Source: CAVRQM01 sp963732775 (GTDB lineage: Bacteria; Pseudomonadota; Alphaproteobacteria; Acetobacterales; Acetobacteraceae). From it: 64,000 nt of DNA. Where the stretch lies: NCBI GenBank assembly GCA_963732775.1, contig CAVTAR010000003.1, positions 558,001 through 622,000 on the forward strand, read 5' to 3'. The position numbers were made by a program, and so were the translations under genes. The notes beneath the pieces are model-generated. The model had not been told where the DNA came from. It was given only the letters and a program-made list of their open reading frames with translations, and made no database searches. Shown one piece after another: positions 61,371 to 64,000 of the stretch (positions within the stretch are counted from its first letter, which is position 1; each line of letters starts with the position of its first letter).

Positions 61371-62275
61371 CCCGATCTCCTTTCCTCGTGGCCGGTTGGC
61401 TGATGGCCGGCGGCCGCCGCCCGGCGGTGGCGGCGATAGGCGCGCAGGCTGAGCGGCAGCAACGCCAAGTATACCACGCCCGCCGAGGCGAGCGCGGCCC
61501 ACGGGTTCGCGACCAGCAGCGCCGCGAACACCCCGGTGCCGAGCAGCACCGGCAGCGCCACCCCGGCCGGCAGGCGGAGATGCTTGAAGCTCCACACCGG
61601 CAGCGTGCAGACCAGCAGCAGCGCCGTGCCCACCAGCATCGCGGCCGCGACCAGCGGGTGCGCCACCACGGTCTCGGCGCCGTTCCAGCCGAGGTGGCGC
61701 GCCTCCAGCCCCGCGAACAGCGGCATCAGCGCGAGCCCCGCCCCGGCCGGCGCCGGCACCCCGGTGAAGTAGCCCGGCACGCTGCCCGGCTGGTCGGCCC
61801 CGCCGGCGCCGGCGGTCGCCTCCAGCGAGGCGTTGAAGCGGGCGAGCCGCAGCGCCATGCACACCGCGAACAGCAGGCAGGGCATGAAGCCGTAGGCGTG
61901 GGCCGGCTGCAGCGACCACAAGTACAGCACCAGCGCCGGTGCCACGCCGAAGCAGACGAAGTCCGACAGGCTGTCGAACTCGGCGCCGAACCGCGAGGTG
62001 GCGTGCAGCAGCCGGGCCAGCCGGCCGTCGAGCCCGTCGACGCAGCCCGCCAGCACGATTGCCGCCGCCGCCGCCTCAAACCGGCCCTCGAGGGCGAAGC
62101 GGATGGCGGTCAGCCCGGCACACAGCCCGAGCACGGTCAGCAGGTTGGGCGTGATGCGCGCCACCGTGACCGCCCGCAGGCGCCGCCGATCGCCGCCGCC
62201 GCGCGGCCGCCGCGGCGAGCGCCCGGCCAGCAGCACCCGCCGCGACGCCAGCGGCGAGGGGCGCTGCACCGTCAT
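61367..62275 (-). CDS. pssA: CDP-diacylglycerol-serine O-phosphatidyltransferase
   Basis: PssA makes phosphatidylserine from CDP-diacylglycerol and serine in the membrane. The 302-residue protein has the CDP-alcohol phosphotransferase motif (DGLDGRLARLLHATSRFGAE, FDSLSD: DG-x2-GR with G-x3-D-x3-D) and about eight transmembrane helices. The ATG overlaps the psd stop by 4 nt, so psd and pssA are coupled. A basic N-terminus of ~35 residues (RPSPLASRRVLLAGRSPRR) is unusually long. Confidence 0.92.
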   Translation of the reverse strand: MTVQRPSPLASRRVLLAGRSPRRPRGGGDRRRLRAVTVARITPNLLTVLGLCAGLTAIRFALEGRFEAAAAAIVLAGCVDGLDGRLARLLHATSRFGAEFDSLSDFVCFGVAPALVLYLWSLQPAHAYGFMPCLLFAVCMALRLARFNASLEATAGAGGADQPGSVPGYFTGVPAPAGAGLALMPLFAGLEARHLGWNGAETVVAHPLVAAAMLVGTALLLVCTLPVWSFKHLRLPAGVALPVLLGTGVFAALLVANPWAALASAGVVYLALLPLSLRAYRRHRRAAAAGHQPTGHEERRSG

Positions 62276-62951
62276 CGGGGGACCGGCCGCAGCTCGGCGA
62301 TCACCGTCTCGCCGCCGACCATGGTCTGGCCCACCGCCACCAGCGGCTCGACCCCGGGCGGCAGATACAGGTCGGTGCGGCTGCCGAAGCGGATGATGCC
62401 GAACCGCTCGCCGCCGCGCACCGCCTCGCCCTGGCGCACCTCGCAGACGATGCGCCGCGCGATCAGGCCGGCGATCTGCACCACCGCCAGCGCCCGGCCG
62501 TCGGGCAGGCGGATCGCCAGCGCGTTGCGCTCGTTGTCGTCGGACGCCTTGTCCAGGCTCGCGTTGACGAAGCTGCCCGCGCGATAGGCGATGCGCTCCA
62601 CCACGCCGCTGGCCGGCACGCGGTTCACATGCACGTCCAGCACCGACAGGAAGTCGCCACCCGCCAGCACGGCTCGGGGCCGAGGCCGAGTTCGGCCGGC
62701 GGCACCGCCCGCTCGACCGAGACCACCCGCCCGTCGGCGGCGGCCAGCAGCACGCCCGGCCGGGGCGGCGGCACCCGCTCGGGGTCGCGGAAGAAGCCCC
62801 AGCAGGCCAGCGCCAGCAGCCCGCCTGCGGCGACCACCCAGGCGGACACCAGCACGCCGGCCAGCGCGAGCGCGAGGCCAGCGGCGATGAACGGCCGGCC
62901 CGCGCGGTGCGGGGCGGCCAGGACCAGCCGGATGGAATGGACCAGGGACAT
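62272..62951 (-). pseudogene. psd: Phosphatidylserine decarboxylase, one frameshift (likely functional)
   Basis: Psd converts phosphatidylserine to phosphatidylethanolamine. From ATG 62951 the first frame reads an inner-membrane helix pair (FIAAGLALALAGVLVSAWVV), then PPAELGLGPEP near 62672; continuing needs one extra base there, after which the second frame gives VLAGGDFLSVLDVHVNRVPA, DDNERNALAIRLPDG, AGLIARRIV and RFGSRTDLYLPPGVE, with the Gly-Ser self-cleavage site. The product would be ~226 residues, the normal short form. Because this enzyme is usually essential and the rest is intact, a sequencing error is the best explanation. First gene of the operon. Confidence 0.85.
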
Positions 62952-63072
62952 GCGCTCGGCGTGCGGCGGGGCCTCCGGGGCGGGGGCGCGCGGCGCGGGG
63001 TTATGGATGCTTAAGGCATCACCGGCAAGATGGCCCGGCCTCGCCGATCGCACCCGAACCGTAGCGGAGCGC

Positions 63073-63615
63073 ATGAGTCCAATCCCGTCGGCCCCACTGC
63101 CGGACCTGACGACGCCGGAGGCGGCGCTGCGCCTCGGGCCCTTCCTGGTCGATGGCGGCGGGCGATTGTGGCCGGCGCCCGGCGCGTCGCCCCGCTTCCT
63201 GCTGCGCTGGCGCGACCGCGACGTGCGGGCCGAACTGCACCCTTCGACCGCCGATCACCCTGCCCCGGACCGCCTGGCGCTGGGCCGCCTGGCGTTGGGC
63301 AGCCTGTCGCTGGGCAGCCTGGTCGCCAAGGTGCCGAGCAGCGCCGAGCTGGCCGGGCAAGGCGCCTCGCGCGAGACGCTGTTCGCCACGCTGCGCACCC
63401 TGGCACCGCTGCTGCCCCCGGCCTGGCGGCTCACGCTCTGTCCCGACCACCACATCGGCGTCAGCGCCGGCGAGGCGATGGAGATGCCGGTCTCCGCGGT
63501 CGGGCTCGTCACCGCGCTCAGCGTGTTCCTGTTGGCGCTCGCCCCCTACCTCGACCTGCTGGAGCAGCAGGGCGCCGCCCCGCCGTCGCGCGCGCTGGCC
63601 GCCGGCGCCGGCTGA
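63073..63615 (+). CDS. Hypothetical protein with leucine-rich repeats from 15-bp DNA repeats
   Basis: The 180-residue frame from ATG 63073 (GGAG 4 nt upstream) has an N-terminal segment LPDLTTPEAALRLGPFLVDG, a triple repeat LALGR-LALGS-LSLGS (63274-63318, three 15-bp units), then GASRETLFATLRTLAPLLPP and a C-terminal hydrophobic region (AVGLVTALSVFLLALAPYLDL) that could be a membrane helix. No family match recognised. It diverges from psd. Confidence 0.6.
   Translation: MSPIPSAPLPDLTTPEAALRLGPFLVDGGGRLWPAPGASPRFLLRWRDRDVRAELHPSTADHPAPDRLALGRLALGSLSLGSLVAKVPSSAELAGQGASRETLFATLRTLAPLLPPAWRLTLCPDHHIGVSAGEAMEMPVSAVGLVTALSVFLLALAPYLDLLEQQGAAPPSRALAAGAG
63274..63318. repeat. Three 15-bp tandem repeats inside a coding region
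   Basis: Units of the form CTGGCGCTGGGCCGC repeat three times with few mismatches; they encode LALGR, LALGS and LSLGS. Confidence 0.75.
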
Positions 63616-63718
63616 ACGCGCAGGCTCCGCAAGCGGCGCGTCGCACTGTATAGCTCCATGGCATACAGCTCGAAGGCCGGCCGAAGCTGCCGACCGGCCG
63701 GCATGGGAGGACGACGGC

Positions 63719-64000
63719 ATGGCGCTGCGGACGGCCAGACCCGGGATGCGCCTGCCGCTGCGGGTGTGGGATCTGCCGACCCGGCTGTTCCACTGGTCGA
63801 TCGTGCTGCTGGTGCTGCTCTGCTACGTCAGCATCAACGCCAACTGGACCGTGGTGCATTTCTGGGCCGGCTACGCGGTGCTGGCCCTGCTGCTGTTCCG
63901 GCTGGTCTGGGGCGTGGTGGGCAGCGACACGGCGCGCTTCTCCGCCTTCCTGCGCAACCCGCTCACCGGCCTGTCGCACCTGCTGCGGTTCGGCGAGCGC
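63719..64000 (+). CDS. Cytochrome b561-family protein, start only
   Basis: The frame begins at ATG 63719 after GGAGG and runs off the window. It reads PLRVWDLPTRLFHWSIVLLV (first helix with the haem-ligand His), CYVSINANWTVVHFWAGY (second haem His), and LLLFRLVWGVVGSDTARF, matching the prokaryotic cytochrome b561 di-haem family of membrane electron carriers. 94 residues are visible. Confidence 0.85.
   Translation, partial: MALRTARPGMRLPLRVWDLPTRLFHWSIVLLVLLCYVSINANWTVVHFWAGYAVLALLLFRLVWGVVGSDTARFSAFLRNPLTGLSHLLRFGER

Overview
The window is very GC-rich with strong third-position G/C bias. It carries a red-type (form IC) RuBisCO operon, a glutamate synthase pair, adenosylcobalamin-dependent ethanolamine ammonia-lyase and an mreBCD-mrdA-rodA rod-shape operon. 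This suggests an alphaproteobacterium, most likely Rhodospirillales/Acetobacteraceae, with the potential for autotrophic CO2 fixation. The genus cannot be fixed from the sequence alone. I saw no rRNA, tRNA or CRISPR array.

Layout. 0-9.8 kb: two paralogous secreted beta-propeller proteins facing a secreted phosphoesterase/phospholipase C, then gmk, a frameshifted metallo-beta-lactamase, a lytic transglycosylase coupled to rnd, and corA with an unknown membrane protein. 9.9-14.3 kb: tightly packed minus-strand Calvin-cycle operon cbbP-cbbL-cbbS-cbbX-rpe, preceded by a 27-codon upstream ORF whose stop overlaps the cbbP start. 14.7-18.4 kb: frameshifted SDR gene, TPR protein, UDP-glucuronate decarboxylase-like gene and GST. 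18.5-21.1 kb: eutB-eutC-DUF29. 21.1-28.2 kb: gltB and gltD, separated by a DUF2059 gene, a chimeric gltB'-'gltD remnant and a palindromic repeat. 28.3-30.5 kb: NDUFA9-like protein, D-threonine-aldolase-like enzyme and a tiny lipoprotein. 30.6-37.1 kb: rodA, an AT-rich insertion with a broken hypothetical gene, mrdA, mreD, mreC, mreB. 37.3-42.9 kb: three mini-lipoproteins, SOUL protein, cysE, aldo/keto reductase, malate/lactate dehydrogenase-like gene and a PhnB-like protein. 42.9-47.3 kb: an RND efflux pump and its adaptor, both riddled with one-base insertions. 47.4-51.2 kb: acyl-CoA dehydrogenase-like, PIG-L deacetylase, methyltransferase and glycosyltransferase cluster. 52-57.7 kb: sugar epimerase, methyltransferase and a large RgpF/HAD protein, probably surface glycan assembly. 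57.9-64 kb: proline-rich protein, PotD-like binding protein, two small membrane proteins, psd-pssA-HdeD operon and the start of a cytochrome b561 gene.

How genes work together. cbbP makes ribulose-1,5-bisphosphate, CbbLS fixes CO2, CbbX reactivates the enzyme and Rpe regenerates pentose phosphate. GltB/GltD assimilate ammonia, and EutBC releases it from ethanolamine. The Mre/Mrd proteins form the elongasome. Psd and PssA make phosphatidylethanolamine. 

Cautions. Single-base frameshifts occur in several otherwise conserved genes (5.7, 9.6, 15.1-15.3, 32.2 and 62.7 kb) and about 40 are packed into 43.0-46.7 kb. One of them hits psd, which is normally needed, so many are probably residual assembly errors. 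Two families of palindromic intergenic repeats and many 15-16 bp tandem duplications are present.
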